A DNA stretch of 64,000 nucleotides from Burkholderiales bacterium (GCA_036262035.1 DATAJS010000009.1:310001-374000), one strand, 5' to 3'; positions 8,273 to 15,828 are shown, numbered from the stretch's first letter. Notes: generated by a model not told the origin, from the letters alone. Program-made: numbers and translations.

Positions 8273-9250
8273 TTGAACCGCAGGCGCTTCAGTTCAGCCA
8301 TCGCCGCTCTGGGTGTATGGAGCCAGTTCGGACTGTCACAGGCCCAACAGGCGCTGCCGATCGTTGGGATCCTGAGTGGCACGAACCGCGACCCACGGCT
8401 CATCGACGCGGTGCAGGAAGGTTTGAAAGAAGCGGGATTCACCGACGGCCGCAACGTGGCGATCGAGTTCCGCGGCGCAGAAGGACACTTCGACCGGCTG
8501 CCGGCGCTGGCAGCCGATCTCGTGCAGCGGCGTGTCTCGGTCATCGTGGCGATGCAAAGCGCGAATGCGCCGCGCGCTGCGAAGGCGGCTGCGAACGCGG
8601 TCCCGGTTGTGTTCTGTATCGGCGGCGACCCGGTTGCGCTGGGACTGGTGCAAAGTCTTAGCCGCCCTGAAGGTCACGTCACCGGGACGACGTTCCTCGT
8701 GAACTCGCTCGCGGGCAAGCGACTGGAGCTGCTGCGCGAGATGCTGCCGAGTGCGGCAACGGTGGGCGTGCTCGTCAATCCGAAGAACCCGGCGGCGGAG
8801 TCCGAATTGAAGGACATCCACGCTGCGGCCGCGGCGCTGCGGGTAAAGGTTGCCGTGCGTAACGCAGGTAGCGAACGAGAGATCGACGAGGCCTTTGCAG
8901 CATTTGCGCAGCAGCGCGTCAACGCCGTCACGTTTGCTGCGGATGCAGTGTTCAATGCACGTCGCAAGCAAGTCATTGCGTTGGCGGCGCAGCATCGGCT
9001 GGTGACGATGTACTTCTACCGGGCGTTCACCGACGATGGCGGGCTCATCAGCTACGGCGGCCATGACACCGATTCGTACCGCATGGCGGGCGTTTACGCC
9101 GGACGCATTCTGAAAGGCGAACGGCCGGGAAACCTCCCCGTGCAGCAGTCGACCAAGGTCGAGCTCGTCATCAACATGAAAACGGCGAAGGCCGCCGGCG
9201 TACAGATACCGCCTTCGCTGATTGCGCGCGCAGACGCCTTGATTGACTAA
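8273..9250 (+). CDS. Periplasmic substrate-binding protein, PF04392 family, TTG start
   Basis: A 325-residue receptor. The first codon is TTG at 8273, preceded by GGAAAG at about 8260; it gives the twin-Arg leader MNRRRFSSAIAALGVWSQFGLSQAQQ, and no ATG or GTG yields a comparable leader. Motifs include LVQRRVSVIVAMQ, PVVFCIGGDPVALGLV, VTGTTFLVNSLAGKR and YAGRILKGERPGNLPVQQST. The weak start codon may limit expression. It is followed 79 nt later by a secreted cupin gene, the same pairing of PF04392 protein with periplasmic cupin seen at 290-1946, which suggests the cupin and receptor families work on related compounds. Confidence 0.85.
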   Translation: MNRRRFSSAIAALGVWSQFGLSQAQQALPIVGILSGTNRDPRLIDAVQEGLKEAGFTDGRNVAIEFRGAEGHFDRLPALAADLVQRRVSVIVAMQSANAPRAAKAAANAVPVVFCIGGDPVALGLVQSLSRPEGHVTGTTFLVNSLAGKRLELLREMLPSAATVGVLVNPKNPAAESELKDIHAAAAALRVKVAVRNAGSEREIDEAFAAFAQQRVNAVTFAADAVFNARRKQVIALAAQHRLVTMYFYRAFTDDGGLISYGGHDTDSYRMAGVYAGRILKGERPGNLPVQQSTKVELVINMKTAKAAGVQIPPSLIARADALID

Positions 9251-9329
9251 AGAACGTTCAACGAAGTGCAGATTGCCATCGGCTGCGTCGAAGACGTGGC
9301 GTCCGATCTCTGAACCAGTGAGGAATCGA

Positions 9330-9734
9330 ATGAAAAGAGCTTCAACGTATCTGTTCGTCTCAGCCGCATTGGTCGCGTTGTCCCTGCCCGTCGGCCATGC
9401 GCAGGAGCGGCAAGGCATCAAGTCGACACCGCTTGCCAAAAAGGCCGTCAGCGGCATGCCGGACAAGGAGTTGCTGATCCTTTCGATCGAGCTCGAGCCC
9501 GGCGGCGCCAGCGGGCTTCATACACATCCGGGCGACGAGCACGGGACGGTCGTAGAGGGCAACTTGATGGTGAAGATCGGCGACGAGGAGTACAAGCCTG
9601 TGAACGCCGGCGAGACGTTCTCGGCACCGCTGGGCACTGTCATGGGCATCATGAACAAGAGCGACAAGCCGACCAAAGTGATCGGCGTTCTGCTGGTCGA
9701 CAAAGGTAAGCCGTACTCCACACCCGTCAAGTAA
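9330..9734 (+). CDS. Secreted single-domain cupin protein
   Basis: A 134-residue protein with a signal peptide (MKRASTYLFVSAALVALSLP, cleaved near GHAQ) and one cupin barrel. The metal-site motif GLHTHPGDEHGTVVEGNL supplies two His and Glu ligands; the second motif reads NAGETFSAPLGTVMGIMN and lacks the usual His, so metal binding may be incomplete. The ATG at 9330 is preferred over earlier in-frame starts because it has an AGGA box and begins the leader. Small periplasmic cupins of this type have no assigned reaction. It is probably co-transcribed with the binding protein ending at 9250. Confidence 0.8.
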   Translation: MKRASTYLFVSAALVALSLPVGHAQERQGIKSTPLAKKAVSGMPDKELLILSIELEPGGASGLHTHPGDEHGTVVEGNLMVKIGDEEYKPVNAGETFSAPLGTVMGIMNKSDKPTKVIGVLLVDKGKPYSTPVK

Positions 9735-10046
9735 CGGGAACAGCGCGCCCGACGTAACCCGCGATCGGCGTCCGCCGAACGGCAGTCGATTCATCGGCCT
9801 CGAACTATTTTCGCCGGGTCGATGCTTAGCAGGAGCACAGAAGTGGCGGAGAAGTTCGCGCGTTCAACAGGCGCGTCATCCACGCGAACGCCTGCGGCCC
9901 GGCACACCGCCATCCGCCTCGACGAATCCGATCTTGCGGCGAAATCGATGGGGTGAATTTTCACGCAACCGGTGTCGACTGCTTACGTGTGCTATGCGAC
10001 GCGCGAACCTACGATGGCTTCGCACCTCAACCACACGGAGACCGTT
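9735..10046. other. Intergenic stretch with palindromic element
   Basis: This 312-nt gap separates the cupin gene from the Bug gene. Apart from the palindrome-plus-tail element at 9953-9991 and a GGAG box at about 10037, I see no gene, hairpin or RNA. Short frames in it have no recognisable content. Confidence 0.5.
9953..9991 (+). repeat. Palindrome-plus-tail element, copy 5
   Basis: GTGAATTTTCAC (one base off the perfect palindrome) at 9953-9964, then the tail GCAACCGGTGTCGACTGCTT and ACGTGT. It is nearly identical to copy 3 over 38 nt. It lies 82 nt upstream of the ATG at 10047 of a TTT binding protein, almost the same spacing as copy 1 to its cupin gene. Confidence 0.73.
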
Positions 10047-11042
10047 ATGCGAAGCAGCCGCACCAAGGCCATCAAACAACACGTGTTCGGCGCGCTGTCG
10101 ACGACGCTCATATTCGCAGCCGCCGGCGCGTGGGCTCAGCCCGTTTATCCTCAGAAGCCCGTTCGCATGATCGTCCCCTTCCCGCCCGGCGGCGGGATCG
10201 ACCACGTCACGCGCGTGCTCGCACCGAAGCTCGCGAAGGCGTGGGGGAAGCCGGTCGTAGTCGAGAATCTGCCGGGGGCCGCGGGCAGCGTCGGCGCGGA
10301 GCGTATCTCGAAATCAACGCCCGATGGTCATGCGCTCCTGCTCACGGGCGATGCCGCCATGACGACGAACGTTGCGCTCTACCCTGCGCTCAAATACGAC
10401 CCGACGCGCGATTTTGCGCCGATCACGATGATCGCAGTGATGCCGAACATCGTCGTCGTGCATCCTTCGCTTCCTGTAAAGAGCATGAAACAGCTCGTGG
10501 CGCTCGCAAAAGCGCGTCCGGATGAGATCAGCTACGCGTCCGCCGGCGCCGGAACTTCGCAGCATCTCGGCGCCGAGCTGCTGAAAAGCGTCAGTGGCGT
10601 CGACATGCTGCACGTGCCGTACAAGGGCAACGCGCAGATCCTGCCCGATCTCCTCGCCGGCCGCGTTGCCGTGTGGTTCGGGACGATGGTCAACACGCTG
10701 CCGCTGGTGCATGAAGGCAAGGTGCGCGCCCTCGCGGTGACCTCCGCTACGCGCGTGAGCTCCGCCCCCGAGATGCCGACGGTTGCCGAGAGCGGTTTCC
10801 CCGGTTTCGAAGCCGTCGCGTGGGCGGGCCTTCTGGCGCCGGCTCGCACGCCTGATGCCGTGGTCCACAAGATCCACGACGAGGTGATTCGCGCGATCGC
10901 GCTGCGTGAGGTACAGGCGAAGTTCGTGGACGCCGGCATGGAGATCGTCGGCAACTCCCCGGACGACTTCGCGGCCCGGATCAAATCCGAGATCACTACC
11001 AAAGGCAAGCTGGTAAAAGCGGCCGGCGCGAAAGCCGACTGA
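10047..11042 (+). CDS. Tripartite tricarboxylate transporter (TTT) binding protein, Bug/TctC family
   Basis: A 331-residue periplasmic receptor for a carboxylate or other small polar solute. The ATG at 10047 follows GGAG and gives a long leader ending AGAWAQ; upstream in-frame ATGs add no leader-like sequence. Bug landmarks are YPQKPVRMIVPFPPGGGIDHVTR (ligand loop 1), the ENLPGAAGSVGAE segment, ISYASAGAGTSQHLGAELL (loop 2), HVPYKGNAQILPDLLAGRV and EMPTVAESGFPGFEA. It is the only Bug gene in the left 11 kb and shares the upstream element of the PF04392 genes there. Substrate unknown. Confidence 0.88.
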   Translation: MRSSRTKAIKQHVFGALSTTLIFAAAGAWAQPVYPQKPVRMIVPFPPGGGIDHVTRVLAPKLAKAWGKPVVVENLPGAAGSVGAERISKSTPDGHALLLTGDAAMTTNVALYPALKYDPTRDFAPITMIAVMPNIVVVHPSLPVKSMKQLVALAKARPDEISYASAGAGTSQHLGAELLKSVSGVDMLHVPYKGNAQILPDLLAGRVAVWFGTMVNTLPLVHEGKVRALAVTSATRVSSAPEMPTVAESGFPGFEAVAWAGLLAPARTPDAVVHKIHDEVIRAIALREVQAKFVDAGMEIVGNSPDDFAARIKSEITTKGKLVKAAGAKAD

Positions 11043-11054
11043 CGCGTCGCGATG

Positions 11055-11085
11055 GCCGCCGCGGCATTACCAGTGCCGCGGCGGC
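11055..11085. terminator. Hairpin between convergent genes
   Basis: A perfect 11-bp stem (GCCGCCGCGGC, 11055-11065, with its complement at 11075-11085) closes a 9-nt loop between the Bug stop and the convergent Crp-type gene, whose stop codon lies in the loop. There is no T-run on either side, so termination would need Rho or the stem alone. Confidence 0.55.
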
Positions 11086-11705
11086 TGTCGCAGGAGCGTG
11101 ATGCGCCTCTTGTCGATGCTCATGTAGCCGCCGGCGGTCAAATCCTTGAAGATGCGACTGATCATTTCGCGCGACGACCCGACACGATCGGCGATGTCCT
11201 GCTGCGTCAATTTTTCGGTGATAACCCAGCGGCCGTTCTCCTCGACCGCCAGATCGAGCAGAAGACGTGCCACCCGGCCGTAGACGTCCATCAGCGCGAG
11301 GCTCTTCACGTTTCCGGTGAGCTCCCGCACGCGGCCGATCAGGCGCTCGACGAGATGCGACGAGAACGTCGGATGCGACTCGAGAAATGCACGGAAGTTG
11401 CGCTTGGGGAGCACGGCCAGACGAGACGGCTCGAGCGTCATGACCGAAGCGGACCTGGGTCCGCCGTCGAGCACCATCTCGCCGAAATAATCGCCGGCCT
11501 CCTGCGTCGTGAGCACGATCTCGCGCCCCTGATCGTCGCTGAGGTAAACCTTCACGCGGCCGGAAATGATCAGATAGAAAGCGTCGGTGTCGTCGCCCTC
11601 GTTGACGATCACCGCGTTCCTCGGATACGCCTTGACGATACCTTGCTTCACGAGCCCGTCGATATCGTCCAGGCCGACGCGCCTTGCCGCAATTGCCGCT
11701 CTCAT
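11067..11705 (-). CDS. Crp/Fnr-family transcription regulator with CRP-like cAMP pocket and DNA helix
   Basis: A 212-residue regulator. The N-terminal cyclic-nucleotide-binding domain (about residues 10-115) contains the phosphate-binding cassette FGEMVLDGGPRSAS, with Glu76 and the Arg84-Ser85 pair in the positions that contact cAMP in E. coli CRP. A dimer helix (about 115-140) leads to a winged helix whose recognition segment GSSREMISR keeps the Arg179-Glu180-Arg184 pattern of CRP, which reads TGTGA half-sites. There are no FNR-type cysteines at the N-terminus. It could therefore respond to the cyclic nucleotide made by the cyclase at 2085-3257, a link that is inferred. The CRP Thr127/Ser128 pair is not evident, so ligand identity stays open. 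Confidence 0.85.
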   Translation of the reverse strand: MRAAIAARRVGLDDIDGLVKQGIVKAYPRNAVIVNEGDDTDAFYLIISGRVKVYLSDDQGREIVLTTQEAGDYFGEMVLDGGPRSASVMTLEPSRLAVLPKRNFRAFLESHPTFSSHLVERLIGRVRELTGNVKSLALMDVYGRVARLLLDLAVEENGRWVITEKLTQQDIADRVGSSREMISRIFKDLTAGGYMSIDKRRITLLRQPPRHW

Positions 11706-12069
11706 TCTGTGACGCCTTATTGTTGTCGTGGGCAGGGCATCGTGCGCAGCAGGTTGTGGAATGTCAATGTGCTGACGTCTCCTCGCGCCGGCAATCGGAG
11801 TGGTCGTCGGATGGCAGCTGCACGACGCACGATATACCGCTCAATCGTCGCGTTCGGGCAACGCGCGGGATTACTGCTGTGGGTTCAGCAACGCGGTTCC
11901 AGCGCTCAGCCGCATCAGTAGAGGCGATGTCTACCCTGTCTGCACCGCTTACATATCCGGTTCAGCGGGTCTGAATTTTCAGCGGAAATTCCCCGAAATC
12001 CGCGGGAATATGCAAGACCGCACTGATGCATAATCTATCCGTATCAACGGCTTAGCGAATTTTTCCGTA
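11706..12069. other. Intergenic stretch ending at a tRNA fragment; candidate integration scar
   Basis: No credible gene is visible in this 364-nt gap. Its right end abuts the 3' half of a tRNA-Asn gene, and sequence near 11970-12005 carries short imperfect inverted repeats (GCGGAAATT...GAAATCCGC) of the kind seen near recombination sites. No integrase is present. Confidence 0.4.
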
Positions 12070-12118
12070 CGGACTGTTAATCCGCAGGTCCCTGGTTCGA
12101 GCCCAGGTCGGGGAGCCA
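12070..12118 (+). tRNA. tRNA-Asn (GTT) 3' fragment, 5' half missing
   Basis: The stretch holds an anticodon arm (CGGACTGTTAATCCG, loop CTGTTAA, anticodon GTT), a variable loop, a perfect T arm around GGTTCGAGCC, an acceptor 3' strand CGGGGAG and an encoded CCA. It matches bacterial tRNA-Asn from the anticodon stem onward. The bases upstream cannot form the D arm and do not supply the CTCCCCG strand needed to close the acceptor. This is what remains at one end of an element that integrated into a tRNA-Asn gene by recombination near the anticodon; the intact gene must be elsewhere. Confidence 0.8.
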
Positions 12119-12266
12119 CCTCCTTCAAGCACTCACGCCCGGCGCTCCCGTGCGCGCCTTGCGAGCTTCCTCGATTTTTCGAGTTTTTCCTCCCGCCGCT
12201 TCGAGCTGTAAGCAGCTCCCGCGGGCGTACATGCCGCGTACCCGCGGCTGCAGTCAGCCCGTACGC

Positions 12267-12286
12267 TAGAATGTTGCCAGCAACAT
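12267..12286 (+). promoter_or_regulatory. Candidate vapBC operator overlapping a -10 box
   Basis: A perfect inverted repeat ATGTTGC-CA-GCAACAT lies at 12271-12286, 20 nt before the antitoxin ATG, overlapping a TAGAAT -10-like hexamer at 12267-12272. This is the usual place for VapB-VapC complexes to repress their own promoter. No good -35 box is seen. Confidence 0.6.
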
Positions 12287-12305
12287 CTCTCGGGATTGCC
12301 GGCTG

Positions 12306-12551
12306 ATGAAAACGACGATCGATATCGCGGATCCCCTGCTCGAGAAGGCGCGGCGGGTCGCAGAGCGCGAAGGAACGACGGTCAAGGCCCTGGTCGAAGC
12401 CGGCCTTCGACGCGTCATCGACGAGCGCGAGCAGCGCGGCAAATTCCGGCTGCGCCGTGCCAGCTTCAAAGGACGCGGCTTGCAGCCCGGCGCGCAGGGC
12501 GCGTCCTGGGATCGATTGCGTGAAATGGCCTACGAGGGACGCGGCGATTGA
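12306..12551 (+). CDS. vapB: VapB-type antitoxin
   Basis: An 81-residue protein. The N-terminal half (MKTTIDIADPLLEKARRVAEREGTTVKALVEAGLRRVI) has the ribbon-helix-helix pattern of VapB DNA-binding domains; the basic, Gly-rich C-terminus (RRASFKGRGLQPG) is the kind of flexible tail that occupies the partner's active site. The stop overlaps the toxin start (TTGA), the usual coupling of this gene pair. It would neutralise VapC and repress the operon through the palindrome just upstream. Confidence 0.82.
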   Translation: MKTTIDIADPLLEKARRVAEREGTTVKALVEAGLRRVIDEREQRGKFRLRRASFKGRGLQPGAQGASWDRLREMAYEGRGD

Positions 12552-12985
12552 TCGCCGTCGACACGAACATCCTCGTTTACGCGCACCGGGAGGACGCCGA
12601 GTTCCACGACGTCGCCGCGGCGCGCATGCGCGAGCTCGCGGAAGGCCGCGGCCAATGGTGCATCCCGTGGCCGTGCGTGCACGAATTCTTCGCGATCGCG
12701 ACGCACCCACGCATATTCGCTCCACCCACGCCTTCAGCGAAAGCGATCGATCAGATCGAGGCCTGGGTGGAATCGCCCACGCTCACGCTGCTGTCCGAGT
12801 CCACTGCGCACTGGAGCGAGCTCCGGCGCCTGCTGGAGGGGGCTCGCATTTCCGGACCGCAGGTGCATGACGCGCGGGTCGCCGCGCTGTGCATCCAGCA
12901 CGGCGTGCGCGAGCTGTGGACCGCCGATCGCGACTTCAGCCGTTTCCCGGGACTCATGGCCGTAAACCCGCTGATACCGCGCTGA
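12548..12985 (+). CDS. vapC: VapC-type PIN-domain ribonuclease toxin, TTG start
   Basis: A 145-residue PIN-domain protein. The acidic metal-binding residues are all present: D5 in MIAVDTNIL, E46 in VHEFFAI, D108 in VHDARVAAL and D127/D129 in TADRDF. The start is TTG at 12548, overlapping the antitoxin stop, so toxin translation depends on antitoxin translation and should stay lower. VapC enzymes cut tRNA or rRNA; the target here cannot be predicted. The module sits about 190 nt from the tRNA-Asn fragment, consistent with cargo of a lost or decayed island. Confidence 0.87.
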   Translation: MIAVDTNILVYAHREDAEFHDVAAARMRELAEGRGQWCIPWPCVHEFFAIATHPRIFAPPTPSAKAIDQIEAWVESPTLTLLSESTAHWSELRRLLEGARISGPQVHDARVAALCIQHGVRELWTADRDFSRFPGLMAVNPLIPR

Positions 12986-13016
12986 TTCGTGGTGCAACAT
13001 GCCTTCGATTCGGCGA

Positions 13017-13490
13017 TTAGGTCGTCTCGAAGGTGTCTGCCTTCAATGCGCGCGCGACCTGCTCTCCCACCAGGAGCGCGGCGGGATACATCACTTGCTC
13101 CTCGGTTTGCGCGTGCAGCACCAGCGCCTCGGCGAATCGCTCGTACTCGGCACGCTCGGCAGCTCGAGCCGCGGCCCGCAGCTTCTCCAGCGCCGCGACG
13201 ATCTGTTTGTGCTCGGCCAGCATCGCGGGAAGCTCGGCCTTGAGCCGCCTGGTCATCGGCAGGACCTCGGCCATCTCGGGGCGAATGCTGCCGGCGGCAA
13301 CGTCCGCGAGCAGCGCGAGCGGCGGCAGCGCAAATTGTTCCTCCCGGACGAAGTGGGGGTGCAGGTAGCGCGCGACCTCACGCGCCGCTTCTCCCACGGC
13401 GCCGGATTCCTTGGTTGCCCTGGCGAGCGTGGCATGCAGCTCCTCGTGCTCGACTTGAAGGGATTTCGGAATATCGAATGTCATGGTCAT
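13017..13490 (-). CDS. Hemerythrin-like HHE-domain protein
   Basis: A 157-residue all-helical protein with the diiron-site pattern of HHE-domain proteins: H15 and H19 (VEHEELHATL), H44/H46 with E50 (LHPHFVREEQF), H94 (AEHKQIVAAL) and H126 with E130/E131 (VLHAQTEEQVMYP). Such proteins bind oxygen or nitric oxide, or store iron, in the cytoplasm. It is a single gene with a short spacer to the DUF6448 gene at 13562-14188, and may share the oxidative/metal-stress theme of that cluster. It has no signal peptide. Confidence 0.85.
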   Translation of the reverse strand: MTMTFDIPKSLQVEHEELHATLARATKESGAVGEAAREVARYLHPHFVREEQFALPPLALLADVAAGSIRPEMAEVLPMTRRLKAELPAMLAEHKQIVAALEKLRAAARAAERAEYERFAEALVLHAQTEEQVMYPAALLVGEQVARALKADTFETT

Positions 13491-13561
13491 TCCTTAGTGT
13501 GCGAACGGGTTTCTGCAACGGTGCTCCGATGCCGCCTCGCGTTGATCTGCTTCAGCCGAGA

Positions 13562-14188
13562 TCAATGCGTGTGGAGACTCGGCGCAGTTTTCTGCACATG
13601 CTCGGGCGCCAACGTTTCGGCCGCGTTATACAGACGCTCGACATAATGCGTGTATTCGACGTAGGCGCTGACAAACGCGCGGCCCGCGGCGACGTCGTTC
13701 GCGTTGTATTTCTTCCTGGCCACGACCGCCTCGAAGCTCCGATGCAAGCCCTGCTCCGTCCGCTTCGAGATGAGCTGCGCCACGTCCTGCAACTTGCCGG
13801 TCTCGAGCGACTTGTCGGCAGCCGCGATCGGGGGCTCGATCTTGCCCGCCGCTTTCAGGCCTGTGTAACCGGCACCTTCGCCGGCGCGGTGGATGCGCAC
13901 CAGAGTCTCGAAGAAGTACATGTCCGCAAGCTCCTTCGCCTGCCCGCCGGCCTTGCGCACGGCAATAGTTTTCTGGAACTGGTTCTTGATCTCCGCTTCG
14001 TCGTTCTTCTGCACCCACACCAGTACCAGATTGACGTTGTTGGTATCGAGCGCCTTGCGTGCCGCGCCCACCACCGGCCCGTCGAGCGTGTCGCAATGGG
14101 CTTGTGCGCCGGCGGCCCAGCCGAAAGTGAGGATCGCGCCGACTATAGTCAGCGCGCGTTTGAAGGGCAGCGATTTGCCTGTGCTCAT
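13562..14188 (-). CDS. Secreted DUF6448 family protein
   Basis: A 208-residue exported protein of unknown function. The signal peptide (about residues 1-30) ends GAQAH, and the mature protein begins HCDTLDGPVVGAARKAL, the hallmark of DUF6448. A helical body follows, with EIKNQF, MYFFETLVRIHRAGEG and YVEYTHYVERLY segments, and a His-containing end (LHTH). It is the fourth gene of the ECF sigma cluster but lies 128 nt beyond the third and has its own ECF-type promoter match at 14221-14248. The ATG at 14188 has a GGAG box at the right spacing. Co-regulation with a periplasmic metal sensor suggests a role in metal or envelope stress. Confidence 0.78.
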   Translation of the reverse strand: MSTGKSLPFKRALTIVGAILTFGWAAGAQAHCDTLDGPVVGAARKALDTNNVNLVLVWVQKNDEAEIKNQFQKTIAVRKAGGQAKELADMYFFETLVRIHRAGEGAGYTGLKAAGKIEPPIAAADKSLETGKLQDVAQLISKRTEQGLHRSFEAVVARKKYNANDVAAGRAFVSAYVEYTHYVERLYNAAETLAPEHVQKTAPSLHTH

Positions 14189-14220
14189 AAAAGCTCCTGT
14201 AAGTAGTAGTGCTCACCCGT

Positions 14221-14248
14221 TAAACGAGCGACCGGCGGTTTTGTTCCA
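14221..14248 (-). promoter_or_regulatory. ECF-type promoter for the DUF6448 gene
   Basis: On the minus strand TGGAAC, exactly 16 nt, then CGTTTAAC. The -10 side lies 33 nt upstream of the ATG at 14188, an ordinary spacing. The same -35, spacer length and -10 occur at the front of the sigma gene of this cluster (15813-15840), as expected for autoregulation. Confidence 0.6.
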
Positions 14249-14316
14249 GGGCGAACGGAGCGCCGGCAAGATCGACGTCCTTGTCAGGCGCATACACGAT
14301 CGCGCCTGTAGACCGA

Positions 14317-14778
14317 CTACTGGCGGTGAAGACGCTCCACCGCGCTGGCGCCTGGCGCCTGCCTCAGCAGTTCCGCAAGCGCCTGCTGTTGCGATACATC
14401 GAGTAGTTCCCGCTCCTGGAGAACCTGCGCTATCACGCGTTTCTGCTGCTGCGCCTGCAGCCGCGCGATGGCTACGCGCTCCGCCTCGACCTGCTCCAGG
14501 TCCGGCCGGTCCGAGAACATCCCGCGAATCAGCTTCTCGCGATGCTCGGCAATCTGTTTCACATCGGACTGGAATTCCCGCAGAAAACCCGCTTCGAGCG
14601 CGTGCCATTGCTGCCGCTGCTGCGGCGTGAGCTTGAGGTAATCAGCGGCGCTCGACTCGGTCCGAAATATTCTCGACACACCCCCTTGCCGGGCCGCTGT
14701 GTAGCCGACCGCTGCCAGCACGCCCAGATTGAGCAGCACCGACAGCGCAAGCGCATATTTGAATTTTGCTTGGGTCAT
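14317..14778 (-). CDS. Periplasmic metal-sensor / CpxP-CnrX-like protein
   Basis: A 153-residue protein anchored by an N-terminal membrane helix (about residues 9-29) with a helical periplasmic domain. The LTPQQRQQWHALEAGFLREF stretch and later Gln-rich coiled region (LQAQQQKRVIAQ) fit the heavy-metal-resistance sensor family that includes CnrX and CpxP-type proteins. The ATG at 14778 is taken because it follows GAGGTG and gives the membrane helix directly. Lying 1 nt from an anti-sigma gene that follows an ECF sigma gene, it likely senses metal in the periplasm and signals to the anti-sigma factor, as CnrX does to CnrY (inference from gene order). Confidence 0.78.
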   Translation of the reverse strand: MTQAKFKYALALSVLLNLGVLAAVGYTAARQGGVSRIFRTESSAADYLKLTPQQRQQWHALEAGFLREFQSDVKQIAEHREKLIRGMFSDRPDLEQVEAERVAIARLQAQQQKRVIAQVLQERELLDVSQQQALAELLRQAPGASAVERLHRQ

Positions 14779-14779
14779 G

Positions 14780-15232
14780 TCACCTCGTTCCCGATGCGCA
14801 CGACGCACCGACACACAGCCCGCCCGGCGGAATTGCATCGAATACGGCCATCGCAGCCGGCCGCGTGGCCACCGCGGCAGTTCCGCCCATCAGGAGCATT
14901 CCCAGATAAACGCCGGTCGCGAGCACGCCGACCCCAGCAGCGCCCATGGGAGCGTGTTGCCAGGGCCAATGACGGCGCGCATGCGCTCTGCCCGCAGGTT
15001 CCCTCGGCGCCAGTCGCGGTTCGACGAGCGCGGCGACATCGACGCCGGCGTCGGGATCGGGGCTGCCCAGTAACGCCCCGCGCAGCGCGACGAACTGGCG
15101 GAGCATCGTCCCGCACAACGGGCACACGGCGGCGTGCGCCGTGATCCGCTCGTGCTCGCGCGCAGAAAGCTCGCCGTCGATCATTGCGGACAGCGCCTCT
15201 GCACGCGGGCAATCCTGGCTTTGCGGCATCAT
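14780..15232 (-). CDS. Zinc-finger anti-sigma factor, membrane anchored
   Basis: A 150-residue protein with a short cytoplasmic domain carrying the His-X3-Cys-X2-Cys motif of zinc-binding anti-sigma factors (HAAVCPLC, about residues 32-39), preceded by SAMIDGELSAREHERI. A single membrane helix lies at about 97-117 (GVGVLATGVYLGMLLMGG) and a short periplasmic tail contains two Cys (LCVGASC). The ATG at 15232 overlaps the sigma stop by 4 nt, so sigma and anti-sigma are made in coupled amounts. The redox-capable tail cysteines could contribute to sensing. Confidence 0.85.
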   Translation of the reverse strand: MMPQSQDCPRAEALSAMIDGELSAREHERITAHAAVCPLCGTMLRQFVALRGALLGSPDPDAGVDVAALVEPRLAPREPAGRAHARRHWPWQHAPMGAAGVGVLATGVYLGMLLMGGTAAVATRPAAMAVFDAIPPGGLCVGASCASGTR

Positions 15233-15828
15233 GCGTCGGCGTTTTCGAATCTCGCGGCGAGCGCCGTTCGCGCGCGCGCCAGCCGCGACTTGACGGTGCC
15301 TTCGTTCACTCCGAGCACGGCGCTGAGCTCCGCGTACGACAGGCCCTCCACCTCGCGCAGCAGGAGGGCCTCGCGCTGCTCGGGCGGCAGCCATGCCAAT
15401 GCGGCTTCGAGCGCCCGCAGGCGCTGCTTCGATTCCAGTTGAGCTTCGGGGCCGGGATTGCCTGACACGGCATCGTACTGCGGGTCGAGCGCCGTGAACT
15501 CCACCACCTTGCGCCGGCGCAGCGCATCCATTGCCGCATTCGAGCCGATGCGAAACAGCCAGGTATGGAAAGCCGCGCCCGGCGTCCACTGCGGCAATGC
15601 CTGCCATGCCTTGATGAACACGTCTTGTGACAATTCCAACGCCTCTTCGCGTGTGCCGACCATGCGCAGAATGAAACGGTACAGCCGACCCTGATAGCGT
15701 CCGACGAGCTTTGAATAGGCGGCTCGTTCACCCGCCTGTGCGCGACGGATCCATTCGCGCTCCTCTTCCGCGGCCGAAGGCGCCGAGCCCGCGACGCGGT
15801 CCGGCTGCTCTGTTAAACGAACCGGCAT
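15229..15828 (-). CDS. ECF RNA polymerase sigma factor
   Basis: A 199-residue sigma-70 family factor with region 2 (about residues 30-98, including LYRFILRMVGTREEALELSQDVFIKAW and FHTWLFRIGSNAAMDALRR) and region 4 (about 135-190, LPPEQREALLLREVEGLSYAEL through GTVKSRLARAR). Regions 1 and 3 are absent, as in ECF factors. It leads a cluster with its anti-sigma factor and periplasmic sensor. The annotated ATG at 15828 lies between the two boxes of a promoter-like motif shared with the DUF6448 gene, so either transcription starts further upstream or the motif serves another purpose; no better downstream start codon exists before region 2. Confidence 0.9.
   Translation of the reverse strand: MPVRLTEQPDRVAGSAPSAAEEEREWIRRAQAGERAAYSKLVGRYQGRLYRFILRMVGTREEALELSQDVFIKAWQALPQWTPGAAFHTWLFRIGSNAAMDALRRRKVVEFTALDPQYDAVSGNPGPEAQLESKQRLRALEAALAWLPPEQREALLLREVEGLSYAELSAVLGVNEGTVKSRLARARTALAARFENADA

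Noticed and set aside
12070-12118. An intact tRNA-Asn gene
   Set aside because: No D arm or 5' acceptor strand can be found upstream of the anticodon arm.
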